A stretch of 37,359 nt of DNA from Pseudomonadales bacterium (GCA_030749725.1 JASMJM010000020.1:1-37359), one strand, 5' to 3'. Shown: positions 1-7,581, counted from the stretch's first letter. The notes: generated by a model not told the origin, from the sequence alone. Numbers and translations are program-made.

Positions 1-167
1 AGCATGGCATATTGTTTCTGAATTGTCTGAAACACACCCTTGCTATATTGTCAGGTTGGTGCAGGAAGAACCCAGCTTCCGGGTTGGCTGGCTGGGCGAT
101 GGGGTCTTAACCTTCTTAACAACTTTATGAGCAGACTCTAACTAAGGCAAATTAGAAGAGTAATCGC

Positions 168-359
168 CTATCGGTCCTTGTCTCGACGTATAGGGATCAC
201 ATTCTGATCGGTGTCGGTGGAGATTGATCGCCGGCCACTGGCCCATTCGCCGAAATCGATCAGCTTGCATCGTTCGGAACAGAAGGGCCGGTGCTCGTTA
301 TCCGAGCTCCAGATCACATCCTTTTGACAGATGGGGCATTTGACGCTGGTGGGGTTCAT
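168..359 (-). CDS. yacG: DNA gyrase inhibitor / zinc-binding protein YacG
   Basis: Small 63-residue protein with the YacG zinc knuckle: a CPIC pair at residues 8 and 11 and an FCSERC pair at 27 and 31, followed by the family's conserved [10 protein letters not shown]-like segment (here [11 protein letters not shown]). The family binds one zinc and, in E. coli, inhibits DNA gyrase by contacting GyrB. Length is normal for the family (about 60-70 aa). The start ATG overlaps the stop of coaE by 4 bp (ATGA), so the two are translationally coupled as the last genes of the pilD-coaE-yacG end of the pilus locus, the same arrangement as in Pseudomonas. Identification is firm; the gyrase role is family knowledge. 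Confidence 0.93.
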   Translation of the reverse strand: MNPTSVKCPICQKDVIWSSDNEHRPFCSERCKLIDFGEWASGRRSISTDTDQNVIPIRRDKDR

Positions 360-964
360 CTGCGCTCTTCGGCCAGTTGCAGGTATTGGTCATGGAGGCC
401 GTTGATGTCCAGATCAAGCTTGGCAAAATCGCCATCGTTGACGATTACGTCATCTGCCTCTTCGAGTCTCGCCTCCCGGGAGAGCTGGGCGTTGATGATG
501 GCCCTCACTTGCTCCTCGCTGTTGTTATCCCTGGCCACGGTTCTCTGAATCTGCACTTCCACCGGCACATCCACCACCAGGACTCTGTGTGTGAAACGGG
601 TCTGACCGATCTCGATCAGCAGTGGTGAGACCAGCATCGAATAGGGTGTTGTGCTGGCCTCAAGATCTCTTTCGATCTGTTCGTTGATCAGCGGGTGGAG
701 TAACTGTTCCAGCCAGGTCTTCTCACCGGGATCTTTGAACACGATTTCGCGCATCAGGGCCCGATCCATGTTGCCGTCCTTCAGAATAATAGCGGCACCA
801 AAGTGGTCCTTTATGCTGTCTAAAGCGGGCTGGCCAGGCTCCACCACCACCCTTGATGCCACGTCTGCATCGACGACCAGGATGCCGAGTTGCGTGAAAC
901 GATCGGTTACAGCGGTCTTGCCACTGCCGATGCCACCTGTGAGTCCAACGACAAAATTACCCAT
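356..964 (-). CDS. coaE: Dephospho-CoA kinase
   Basis: 202 residues. The P-loop [11 protein letters not shown] sits at residues 8-18 and is followed by the DAD/[12 protein letters not shown] region and the [23 protein letters not shown] lid typical of CoaE. The enzyme phosphorylates the ribose 3'-OH of dephospho-CoA with ATP, the last step of coenzyme A synthesis, in the cytoplasm. Length is typical (about 200 aa). It lies directly downstream of pilD and overlaps yacG by 4 bp; in many gammaproteobacteria coaE is a housekeeping passenger of the pilBCD locus. Confidence 0.95.
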   Translation of the reverse strand: MGNFVVGLTGGIGSGKTAVTDRFTQLGILVVDADVASRVVVEPGQPALDSIKDHFGAAIILKDGNMDRALMREIVFKDPGEKTWLEQLLHPLINEQIERDLEASTTPYSMLVSPLLIEIGQTRFTHRVLVVDVPVEVQIQRTVARDNNSEEQVRAIINAQLSREARLEEADDVIVNDGDFAKLDLDINGLHDQYLQLAEERR

Positions 965-1061
965 GCTTCTGGTACTCCACTACCTGGGTTTGATGGGTTC
1001 AGAGCTTACCAGATGATACGAGACAAGGCACAACCCGATGGGAATGGTCGGGCCGCGAAGG

Positions 1062-1940
1062 CTAGCCCATATAAGCAAACTTCAAATACAAATCGGTTAT
1101 GACATCGCCCCACAGCAGGGCGATCCAACCGGCAAGAGCCAGGTATGGCCCGAAAGAGATTGGATTATATCTGTCTCTGCCTAGAAATATCAGGACGCCT
1201 CCCACGAGTGCGCCACCGAATGAGGAGAGGATGACGATGACTGGCAGAGCTTGCCAACCCATCCAGGCGCCCAACATCGCCAACAGCTTGAAGTCGCCGT
1301 ATCCCATACCTTCTTTGCCGGTTAGTAGTTTGAATACCCAATAGACGCACCACAGGCTCAGGTAGCCGAAGACTGCACCCCACAGTGCGTTATCCAGGGT
1401 CGTGATGATGCCGAAATTGTTAACGATCAAGCCAAGCCAAAGGAAGGGGAACACGATATCGTCCGGAATAATCATGCGATCGTAATCGATTACCGCGATC
1501 GCAAGCAGGGCCCAGGTCAACAGCAGGCAGAACAGGGAAGTTAGGGTGAGCCCAAAGTGGCTCACTACTACGCAGGTGATGATCGCCGTGGCCCCTTCCA
1601 GCATCGGGTATCGAAGTGGGATTGCTGCGCCGCAACCGGAGCATTTCCCCCTCAGGAATAGATAGCTGATCAGCGGGATATTCTCCCACGGAGCTATTTC
1701 ATGCTTGCAGTCGGGACAGTGAGAGTTTGGCAGCACCAGATTGAATGTTGGCGCCTCTTCGTCTGGTTCTTCACTACCCAGTTCCAGGCGGGCTTGGCGC
1801 TGCCACTCTCTGTCCAGCATTAAGGGCAGCCGATAGACGACGACGTTCAGAAAACTACCGATCAACAGTCCAAAACAAGCCGTGATCGTCAGGATGAGAA
1901 GAGGATATTCGGCATCCAGAAAAGCCAGATATACAGTCAT
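1062..1940 (-). CDS. pilD: Type IV prepilin peptidase / N-methyltransferase PilD
   Basis: 292-residue polytopic inner-membrane aspartic protease that cleaves the leader of prepilins (and of type II pseudopilins) after the -1 Gly and methylates the new N-terminal Phe. Visible marks: the cytoplasmic zinc-type tetracysteine motif (C75, C78, C100, C103), the first catalytic Asp in VIDYD near residue 152 and the GYGD motif with the second Asp near 216, plus about eight hydrophobic segments. Length is normal, so this is the bifunctional form rather than a short peptidase-only variant. It is downstream of pilC, and its substrates include the two pilins at 5.2-6.2 kb. Confidence 0.96.
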   Translation of the reverse strand: MTVYLAFLDAEYPLLILTITACFGLLIGSFLNVVVYRLPLMLDREWQRQARLELGSEEPDEEAPTFNLVLPNSHCPDCKHEIAPWENIPLISYLFLRGKCSGCGAAIPLRYPMLEGATAIITCVVVSHFGLTLTSLFCLLLTWALLAIAVIDYDRMIIPDDIVFPFLWLGLIVNNFGIITTLDNALWGAVFGYLSLWCVYWVFKLLTGKEGMGYGDFKLLAMLGAWMGWQALPVIVILSSFGGALVGGVLIFLGRDRYNPISFGPYLALAGWIALLWGDVITDLYLKFAYMG

Positions 1941-1977
1941 GTCAGAGTGAATGGCAGCTACTGTGGCAGATTGGCGG

Positions 1978-3186
1978 TTATCCCACAGCTTCGCCCATGG
2001 AGAATATGGGCAGATACATAGCGATGATCAGGCCGCCGATAACCACGCCCAGAAACGGCATGATGATCGGCTCCATCAGGGCGGTAAGTCCATCCACGGC
2101 ATTGTCCACTTGCTCTTCATAATAGGTGGCGGCTTTATCCAGCATGGCATCCAGGGCGCCTGACTCCTCTCCGATGGATACCATTTGGATGACCATATTG
2201 GGAAAGACGCCGCTTTGTTTCATGGAGGTGTTGAGGTTGATCCCGCTGGATACATCCTCTGTGATCTGGGTGATCGCATCGAAATAAACCACGTTACCGG
2301 CAGCACCTGCGACCGATTCCAGCGCATCCACCAGGGGTACGCCAGCGGCAAAGGTCGTTGAGAGGGTTCTTGCGAACCGGGCTACCGCTGACTTGTCCAG
2401 CAAATCACCCATCACCGGCAGCTTGAGCATCAGCCTGTCCTTGCCATCCCGCATCGCCTTGGACCGCTTTAACGCTTCCTTGAATGCGAAGATCGCGCCA
2501 CCGATTGCGAAGAGGAACACCCACCACCACTCCTGCATGAAGCGTGACATATTGACCACCATCTGGGTGAATTCCGGCAGTTCGGCGCCGAATCCGGCGA
2601 AGATCTCTTCGAACTGGGGTACCACCTTGACCAGTAGCAGTGTTGACACAATGCCTGCTACCACCAATACGGCGATCGGGTAGTTCATCGCCTTTTTAAT
2701 CTTGGCTTTCAGTTGTTCCGACTTCTCCTGGTAGGTCGCCAGGCGATCCAGCATGGTTTCCAGGGCACCGGATTGTTCACCGGCGTCCACCAGATTACAG
2801 AACAGGTCATCGAAATGCTCCGGGTGCGCTCTAATGGCAGCGGCGAAGGCGTTGCCACCCGAGACGTCATCTCGAATAGTCAGAATCAGCGTCTTTAGCT
2901 TCGGGTTGTCCAGGCCATCGGCGACGATTTCGAAAGACTGCACCAGGGGCACACCGGCCTTCATCATGGTGGCAAGCTGCCTGGTAAAGAGCGCGGTATC
3001 GGTCGCTGTGATCTTGCCCCCGCCCAACAGGCTCAGGCCAGCCGACTTCTTCTTGATCTTGGTGGTATTGATGCCCTGTTTGCGCAGTTCTGCCTTGGCA
3101 ATATTGGTATTGGTTATTTCACCCTTCGTTTTGCGGCCGGACTTATCCGTACCTTCCCACGCAAAAACCTGATTAGCTGCTGCCAT
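1978..3186 (-). CDS. pilC: Type IV pilus inner-membrane platform protein PilC
   Basis: 402 residues from the ATG at 3186 (MAAANQVFAWEG). The open frame extends further upstream to 3306, but that part overlaps pilB and is unlike PilC, while 3186 gives the usual length (about 400-410 aa). Contains the two T2SSF/PilC cytoplasmic repeats, recognisable by TRQLATMMKAGVPLVQSFEIVA and the related ARTLSTTFAAGVPLVDALESVAG, with three membrane spans (around residues 170-190, 215-240 and 375-395). PilC is the platform that the PilB and PilT motors turn to load or unload pilin subunits. It begins 14 nt after the pilB stop, so it is cotranscribed with pilB. Confidence 0.95.
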   Translation of the reverse strand: MAAANQVFAWEGTDKSGRKTKGEITNTNIAKAELRKQGINTTKIKKKSAGLSLLGGGKITATDTALFTRQLATMMKAGVPLVQSFEIVADGLDNPKLKTLILTIRDDVSGGNAFAAAIRAHPEHFDDLFCNLVDAGEQSGALETMLDRLATYQEKSEQLKAKIKKAMNYPIAVLVVAGIVSTLLLVKVVPQFEEIFAGFGAELPEFTQMVVNMSRFMQEWWWVFLFAIGGAIFAFKEALKRSKAMRDGKDRLMLKLPVMGDLLDKSAVARFARTLSTTFAAGVPLVDALESVAGAAGNVVYFDAITQITEDVSSGINLNTSMKQSGVFPNMVIQMVSIGEESGALDAMLDKAATYYEEQVDNAVDGLTALMEPIIMPFLGVVIGGLIIAMYLPIFSMGEAVG

Positions 3187-3200
3187 ATCAATTCTCGCCG

Positions 3201-4915
3201 TTAATGACCACTGGTGACCCGACCCACTTCTTCGAGGCTGGTAAAGCCGTTTTTCACCTTTATCAGACCGGACTGGAAGATGTCGTTGAAACCTACCCTC
3301 TGACATACTTCTGCGATCTGAATCGAATTACCATCCTCCATAATCATCTTTGAGATCTCCGGGGTGATCTTAACCACTTCGTAGATGCCCACCCTTCCCT
3401 TGTAGCCGTTACCGCACTTCTCGCAGGCGCCGGGCCCGAAAATCTCCAAGCCGGTGTCCACATCCTCCTCCGTGAATCCGGACTCGATCAACGCATTCTT
3501 GGGGATCTCCAGCAGTACCTTGCAATCACAGAGGCGTCGAGCGAGCCGCTGAGCGACGATCAGGTTGACGGCGGTTGCCAGGTTGAAGGAAGCGACTCCC
3601 ATCTGTCTTAGTCGCGTCAGTGTCTCGGGGCACTGTTGGTGTGCAGGGTGGAGAGTACCATGTGTCCGGTTTGTGCCGCCTTGATGGCGATGGTTGCAGT
3701 CTCGAGATCCCTTATTTCACCCACCAGCACGATGTCCGGGTCCTGTCTCAGGAATGACCGCAGGGCCGTCTCGAAAGTCAGCCCGACTTTGTGGTTCACA
3801 TTACACTGATTGACCCCGTCGAGGTTGATCTCAACCGGATCTTCCGCTGTTGAGATATTCAGTTCCGGGGTGTTGAGAATAACAACCCCCGTATAGAGGG
3901 ATACGGTCTTGCCGCTGCCGGTGGGGCCGGTGACCAGGAACAACCCCTGAGGTTTGTGCAGCGCTTCCAGAAAGAGTTCTTTCTGGTCCGGCTCGTAACC
4001 GAGTTGATCGATTCCCATCTTGGCACTGCTGGGGTCCAAGATTCGCATAACGACCTTTTCACCAAACAGTACCGGCAGCGTGTTCACCCGGAAATCGATC
4101 GACTTGGATTTGGAGATTTTCAACTTGATGCGCCCATCCTGGGGGACGCGACGTTCGGAGATGTCCATCTGGGACATCACCTTGAGCCTTGCCGCGATTC
4201 TCGGTGCCAGATTGACCGGTACCTGAGCCACTTCATGGAGAACGCCATCGGTCCGGAATCTTACCCGGTAGGACTTTTCGAAGGGTTCGAAATGGAGGTC
4301 GGATGCGCCTTGTTTGATGGCATCCAACAGCATCTTCGTTATAAAACGCACCACTGGCGTTTCGTCTGCACTGGATACCACTTCATCCTCGCCGCCGCCG
4401 CCGTCTTCATCGACAGCTTCCATGTCCATATCCAGTTCCTCATCACTGAGGTCACCGAGGCCGCCTCCCTCCTGTGCCTCCAGGAACGATTCGATAAAGG
4501 CGCTGAGCTTGTCCTCCTCAACCAAAATTTCTTCAGTCGTTACGCCGGAGTGAAACTTGATATCGTCCAATGCCTTGGTGTTGGTGGGATCGGATACCGC
4601 CACGAACAGCCTGTTGCCGCGGTGAAATATGGGCATGGCGTGCGTGGCGCGGATGATCTTTTCATCGACAAGGTTGGTGGGAATGGAGTCTGGATCGAGC
4701 ACGGATAGATCCATGAGGGGAACACCGAACTCTTCTGAAGCCGCGTTGGCAATTTCACTTGCCTGGACCAGATCCTTTTGGACCAGGTGGGTTACAAATG
4801 GTACCTTGGTTTTGGTAGCCTCCTGCAAGGCTTCCTGTGCGATAGTTTCGTCCAGAAGGCTGTCTTCAACGAGTCTTCTGGCGAGTCCGCTGAGTTGTAC
4901 CGGGTTGGCGGCCAT
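3201..4915 (-). pseudogene. pilB: Type IV pilus assembly ATPase PilB, split by a one-base frameshift
   Basis: Two abutting frames together encode a whole PilB. The upstream piece (4915 to 3617, 432 aa) has the N-terminal MshEN/GSPII-E domain, Walker A GPTGSGKT at residues 330-337, the Asp box, and Walker B DIVLVGEIRD followed by GHMVLSTLHTNSAP, then drifts into Arg-His-stop. The downstream piece (from ATG 3602 to 3201, 133 aa) resumes with MGVASFNLATAVNLIVAQRL and has the C-terminal zinc tetracysteine (LCDC and CEKCGNGYKG). Adding one base in the GGGG run at 3627-3630 (CCCC on the coding strand) restores NSAPETLTRLRQMGVAS and a protein of about 571 aa, the usual PilB size. PilB powers pilus extension. 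This is either a real recent mutation, a phase-variable tract, or a sequencing or assembly indel; no other damage is seen. Confidence 0.9.
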
Positions 4916-4997
4916 AGATTGTGAATTCCGAGATGGATTAGTTCCAAGAAAAATCTTCTGCTACACTACTTAAGAAGTTTACAACTAGGTTGGACAT

Positions 4998-5066
4998 GTG
5001 TCGATAGAGTGTCGTCAGAAATGGGTGAGCGGTATTCGAGGGCCCATTTGTGACAAAAATTGTCAC
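4998..5066 (+). promoter_or_regulatory. Putative PilR-type activator region upstream of pilA
   Basis: Within about 80-160 bp upstream of the sigma54 promoter lie GTGTC at 4998-5002, GTGTC at 5009-5013 and a perfect inverted repeat GTGACAA-AAA-TTGTCAC at 5050-5066. In P. aeruginosa the response regulator PilR binds upstream of pilA at a set of (C/G)TGTC motifs, so the clustered GTGTC/TTGTC motifs fit an enhancer for sigma54. The palindrome could instead be bound by another dimeric regulator. The rest of the 338-bp pilB-pilA gap shows no gene. Confidence 0.45.
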
Positions 5067-5145
5067 TTTCTGACCCTCGTGGAGTTAAATGACCCCGTTA
5101 TTGGAAGTATCTGAAGGAAAGCCACATTTTCGATTAGATATTGGG

Positions 5146-5161
5146 TGGCATGGATATTGCT
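5146..5161 (+). promoter_or_regulatory. Sigma54 (RpoN) promoter of the pilin gene
   Basis: TGGCATGGATATTGCT matches the -24/-12 consensus TGGCAC-N5-TTGC(A/T) with the required 10 bases between the GG and GC doublets. A start about 12 nt further on, near 5173, would give a leader of about 85 nt. RpoN/PilSR control of pilA is well established in Pseudomonas, so position and type agree. Confidence 0.75.
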
Positions 5162-5259
5162 CGATTAATGGCACAGACTTGCTGTCCTGTCATACATCAT
5201 GGATGTAATGCATAAGTACCGGGAGTCTTAACTAAGTTCACACAAATGGAGATATGCCC

Positions 5260-5712
5260 ATGAATGCCAATAAACTGCAACAAGGATTTACCTTGATTGA
5301 ATTGATGATCGTGGTTGCGATCATTGGTATCTTGGCCGCAGTTGCCTTGCCTGCCTATCAGGATTACATCAAGACAGCTAATATGACCAAGGTCAACGCG
5401 CATTACGAAGAGGCTGTTCGCCTGACTCGTACTACCTACGTTAAAGGTTTCACCCAAGTCTCTTTGGGTCTGACCTCTACCGTACCTGGAACCGACGCAG
5501 GTTGGGAAGCCATATACAACCGTGGCGGCAACCTGGCTCCCGGTGGTGGATCTGCTTACTTGCTGGGTGATACAACCGGCAACGCCAAAGGCGCCATTGG
5601 TATCTCAGGTGGCTACGTCGCCGGCGCTGAACAGATGGTCATCACACGCCCAGCGTATGAAGACTATGCAACTAAAGTCACCAGCACCATCGTTGCGGCT
5701 TCAGAAACCTAA
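5260..5712 (+). CDS. pilA: Type IV major pilin (PilA-like)
   Basis: Prepilin with a short leader ending LQQG, cut before F of [28 protein letters not shown], the canonical N-methylated hydrophobic alpha-1 spine with Glu at +5. I prefer the ATG at 5260 over 5254 because GGAG at 5248-5251 is 8 nt from it and only 2 nt from the other. That gives 150 aa and about 141 mature. It has no cysteine at all, so the C-terminal disulfide loop of most PilA proteins is absent; the C-terminal half is rich in Gly, Ala and Thr. A sigma54 promoter lies upstream and a strong terminator downstream, which suggests this is the abundant major subunit. It occupies the position of pilA between pilB and tRNA-Thr in Pseudomonas. 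Confidence 0.93.
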   Translation: MNANKLQQGFTLIELMIVVAIIGILAAVALPAYQDYIKTANMTKVNAHYEEAVRLTRTTYVKGFTQVSLGLTSTVPGTDAGWEAIYNRGGNLAPGGGSAYLLGDTTGNAKGAIGISGGYVAGAEQMVITRPAYEDYATKVTSTIVAASET

Positions 5713-5737
5713 GCCAACTTATCTGGTGGTTTGAACG

Positions 5738-5771
5738 ACTGGAGGAGACTTTGTCTCCTCCAGTTTTTTTT
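5738..5771 (+). terminator. Intrinsic terminator after pilA
   Basis: Perfect 12-bp stem (5738-5749 ACTGGAGGAGAC with 5753-5764 GTCTCCTCCAGT), TTT loop, followed by an eight-T run at 5764-5771. It separates the major pilin transcript from the second pilin gene. Confidence 0.95.
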
Positions 5772-5846
5772 GTTTGACACGGAGACAACTTCGTTAAATG
5801 ATGCCAAGGTGGTATTGGGTCAGGGCAGGAATGAGGAGAGTGGCGC

Positions 5847-6236
5847 ATGAATGGGATCAAGCCGATGGTTAAGACTCCTGGATTCTCATTGGTCGAATTG
5901 ATGATAGCCGTTGCCGTCATTGGTATTATCGGTGCGATAGCGGTTCCGTATTTTTCTGACTACATGGATACTGCCAGCCAAGGAGTTATGCGGAACAATA
6001 TCGAATCCATTCGTCTGTTTGAAGAGGAGCGAAAACTCTCGTTAGGTGCCTATGTCGCAGGTACCTATGATCCGGCCGATCCGGATAATGGCAGCGGCCT
6101 AAAAAAGGTATTGGGTTGGTCACCACGCACAACTGAAGACAAGATCACATACGTGGTCGACAATGTGACCAGCAATGGCTACAGATTCACCGCCACCGGT
6201 GATGATGGTAGCACCGTTGTAGTAACGTCGCCGTAG
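5847..6236 (+). CDS. Second type IV pilin-like protein
   Basis: 129 residues with a leader ending KTPG and the class III signal FSLVELMIAVAVIGIIGAIAVPYFSDYM, including Glu at +5, so a PilD substrate. The globular part (about 85 aa) is short, has no cysteine and ends VVVTSP. It is clearly a paralogue-type pilin but not a close copy of the first one. GAGGAG at 5834-5839 lies 7 nt before the ATG. A TTGACA at 5774-5779, just past the pilA terminator, could be a -35 element, but no good -10 at proper spacing is seen. It may be a minor or alternative pilin, or the accessory subunit of a different pilus; the sequence does not decide. Confidence 0.85.
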   Translation: MNGIKPMVKTPGFSLVELMIAVAVIGIIGAIAVPYFSDYMDTASQGVMRNNIESIRLFEEERKLSLGAYVAGTYDPADPDNGSGLKKVLGWSPRTTEDKITYVVDNVTSNGYRFTATGDDGSTVVVTSP

Positions 6237-6246
6237 AGGGGTAGTC

Positions 6247-7059
6247 TCAGTGCTCCATGATGGCTCCGCCATCCTGGTTGATTGATTGACCGTGAATCCA
6301 GGACGCGGCTTCAGTACAGAGATAGGCGACAAACTCACCCACTTCATCATCGGATCCCCATCTTCCAACCGGGTCACTCGGGCGGGAACGTACCGGTCTG
6401 TTGTCGGGACTAACTGCATCCATTCTCGATGTGGCCACAGCACCCGGGCAGACGCAATTCACGTTGATGCCGCTCGGACCCAACTCCCTTGCCATGCTCT
6501 GAGTCATGCCGACAATGGCAAAATTGGCAGCGTTATAGGCCAGGGTATTGGCACTGCCTCGCTTACCGGCAACGGAAGAAATATTGACTATCTTGCCTCC
6601 TTCATCCTGAACGTAAAGCTGGCGAACTACAGCCTGGGTACAAAGGAAGGTACCGCGCACCTTCACATCCACAACGCGCTGAAACAGTTCCGTATCCAGG
6701 TCAGCGATGGCTACCCTATCCTCACCGCGTGCAATAGCGGCATTGTTGATGAGAATGTCTATGCGGCCAAACTCGGCCAACACATCTGCGACAGCCTTGT
6801 CCACTTGCTCTCTGTCGGTTACGTCGAAGACCAACGGCAGCGCACGTCTGCCTAATGCTCTCACCTGCTCAGCACTGCTTTCCACGTCCTTCCAGTTAAC
6901 GGCTTTTTCGTCGTCAGGAAAGGACGCCGGGTCACGCCCTGTACCGGTCAGCACGACATCCGCTCCCAGCCGTGCCAGCGCCAGCGCACTGGCCCTACCA
7001 ATACCACGCAGCCGACCAGCACCGGTTACCATTGCCACTTTCCCATCCAGTTCAGCCAT
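6247..7059 (-). CDS. Short-chain dehydrogenase/reductase-like protein, catalytic Lys replaced by Asn
   Basis: 270 residues from ATG 7059, which has GGAGGAG just upstream; the frame stays open to 7179 but that part overlaps the tRNA. Rossmann fold with TGAGRLRGIG at residues 12-21 (a two-residue longer glycine loop as in some SDR subfamilies), DV at 79-80, NNAA at 105-108, SSVAG with catalytic Ser162 and Tyr175. The YxxxK motif reads Y175-N-A-A-N179: the Lys is Asn (codon AAT at 6525-6523). The Lys normally orients NAD(P)H ribose and lowers the Tyr pKa, so activity may be weak or altered. The substrate cannot be told. It is convergent with the second pilin, 10 bp apart, and has no evident pilus role. 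Confidence 0.85.
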   Translation of the reverse strand: MAELDGKVAMVTGAGRLRGIGRASALALARLGADVVLTGTGRDPASFPDDEKAVNWKDVESSAEQVRALGRRALPLVFDVTDREQVDKAVADVLAEFGRIDILINNAAIARGEDRVAIADLDTELFQRVVDVKVRGTFLCTQAVVRQLYVQDEGGKIVNISSVAGKRGSANTLAYNAANFAIVGMTQSMARELGPSGINVNCVCPGAVATSRMDAVSPDNRPVRSRPSDPVGRWGSDDEVGEFVAYLCTEAASWIHGQSINQDGGAIMEH

Positions 7060-7152
7060 CATCCACTCCTCCACCATGGTTCTCTGCAAAGAGAATACCG
7101 GTGTTATGGCGCCATTCTTACTGCTATTATCATGGGTATCCGTAAACAACAT

Positions 7153-7228
7153 TGGTGCCGGAAAGTGGACTCGAACCACCGACCAATTGCTTACGAAGCA
7201 ACTGCTCTGCCAACTGAGCTATTCCGGC
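7153..7228 (-). tRNA. tRNA-Thr (anticodon CGT)
   Basis: 76-nt cloverleaf on the minus strand: acceptor GCCGGAA/TTCCGGC, D arm GCTC..GAGC, anticodon stem GTTGC/GCAAT with loop TTCGTAA (anticodon CGT), T arm GGTGG-TTCGAGT-CCACT, discriminator A and encoded CCA (TGG at 7153-7155 on the plus strand). A -10-like TACAAT lies 10 nt upstream of the 5' end (7239-7244). In P. aeruginosa a tRNA-Thr gene marks the same boundary of the pilin region. Confidence 0.95.
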
Positions 7229-7238
7229 TACACTGAGC

Positions 7239-7244
7239 ATTGTA
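7239..7244 (-). promoter_or_regulatory. -10 element of the intact tRNA-Thr gene
   Basis: TACAAT on the minus strand, 10 nt upstream of the tRNA 5' end. The same hexamer at the same 10-nt distance precedes the two degenerate copies (7378-7383 and 7531-7536), so the promoter box was duplicated with the tRNA. No convincing -35 is seen at 16-18 bp. Confidence 0.5.
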
Positions 7245-7265
7245 GCAAATGTATTTAGAGAGAGG

Positions 7266-7367
7266 TGCCGGAACGTGGAGTCGACTGGGCCGTCACACGG
7301 GGTCCGTCACACGGCCACCGACCAATTGCTTACGAAGCCACTGCTCTGCCAACTGAGCTATTCCGGC
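7266..7367 (-). other. Degenerate tRNA-Thr(CGT) copy with a 36-nt T loop
   Basis: The 5' half is the same tRNA-Thr (acceptor, D arm, CGT anticodon loop) and the acceptor 3' strand TTCCGGC is present, but the T loop is 36 nt (7279-7314) instead of 7. The insert holds two copies of CCGTGTGACGG plus linkers, then TCGACT and CCAC. A T-to-G change at position 29 breaks an anticodon-stem pair, the outer T-stem pair is G-G, and the tail reads ACCT rather than ACCA. A TACAAT box lies 10 nt upstream. Probably not a working elongator tRNA; it may be transcribed as a tRNA-like RNA or be simply a pseudogene. Confidence 0.8.
7279..7314 (-). repeat. Two-unit hairpin repeat inside the T loop of the second tRNA-Thr copy
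   Basis: On the minus strand two CCGTGTGACGG units (each CCGT-GTG-ACGG, a 4-bp self-complementary stem) separated by ACC, followed by CCCAG and the remnant TCGACT of the original loop. Confidence 0.85.
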
Positions 7368-7404
7368 TACACTAAGCATTGTAGCAAATGTATTCAGAGA
7401 GAGG

Positions 7405-7520
7405 TGCCGGAAAGTGGAGTCGATGGTCCGTCACACGGTGGTCCGCACACGGTGGTCCGTCACACGGCCACCGACCAATTGCTTACGAAGCAACTGCTCT
7501 GCCAACTGAGCTATTCCGGC
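7405..7520 (-). other. tRNA-Thr(CGT) copy with a 50-nt T loop
   Basis: Everything outside the T loop matches the intact tRNA-Thr: acceptor, D arm, anticodon stem and loop CGT, variable loop, T stem GGTGG/CCACT. The T loop (7418-7467) is 50 nt and contains three tandem units CCGTGTG(A)CGGACCA of 15, 14 and 15 nt, then TCGACT. The tail reads ACCT, so CCA is not encoded. TACAAT lies 10 nt upstream (7531-7536). Stems being intact means the loss is confined to the loop; whether it folds and is charged cannot be told from sequence. Confidence 0.8.
7418..7467 (-). repeat. Three-unit 15-bp tandem hairpin repeat inside a tRNA T loop
   Basis: Three head-to-tail units, CCGTGTGACGGACCA twice and a 14-nt version lacking one A in the middle. 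Each full unit is CCGT-GTG-ACGG followed by ACCA. The related insert in the neighbouring copy has two units and the intact tRNA has none. Confidence 0.9.
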
Positions 7521-7581
7521 GATAGCATGCATTGTAGCAAATGTGACAGCAATCACCTCCCTCAACATTGAATTCACTCTG

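Noticed and set aside
3187-3306. 40-residue N-terminal extension of PilC
   Set aside because: It lies antisense-free inside the pilB 3' end in another frame, is unlike PilC, and ATG 3186 gives the family length.
5169-5183. Second sigma54-like site TGGCACAGACTTGCT upstream of pilA
   Set aside because: Only 9 bases separate GG and GC instead of 10, whereas the site at 5146-5161 has correct spacing.
7266-7520. tRNA intron or group I intron in the expanded tRNA copies
   Set aside because: The inserts are in the T loop, are only 30-45 nt of short repeats and lack splice-type structure.
7275-7571. 98-codon plus-strand open frame across the tRNA copies
   Set aside because: It is the antisense of the tRNA-Thr repeats (recurring QLLTKQLLCQLSYSG) and not a protein gene.
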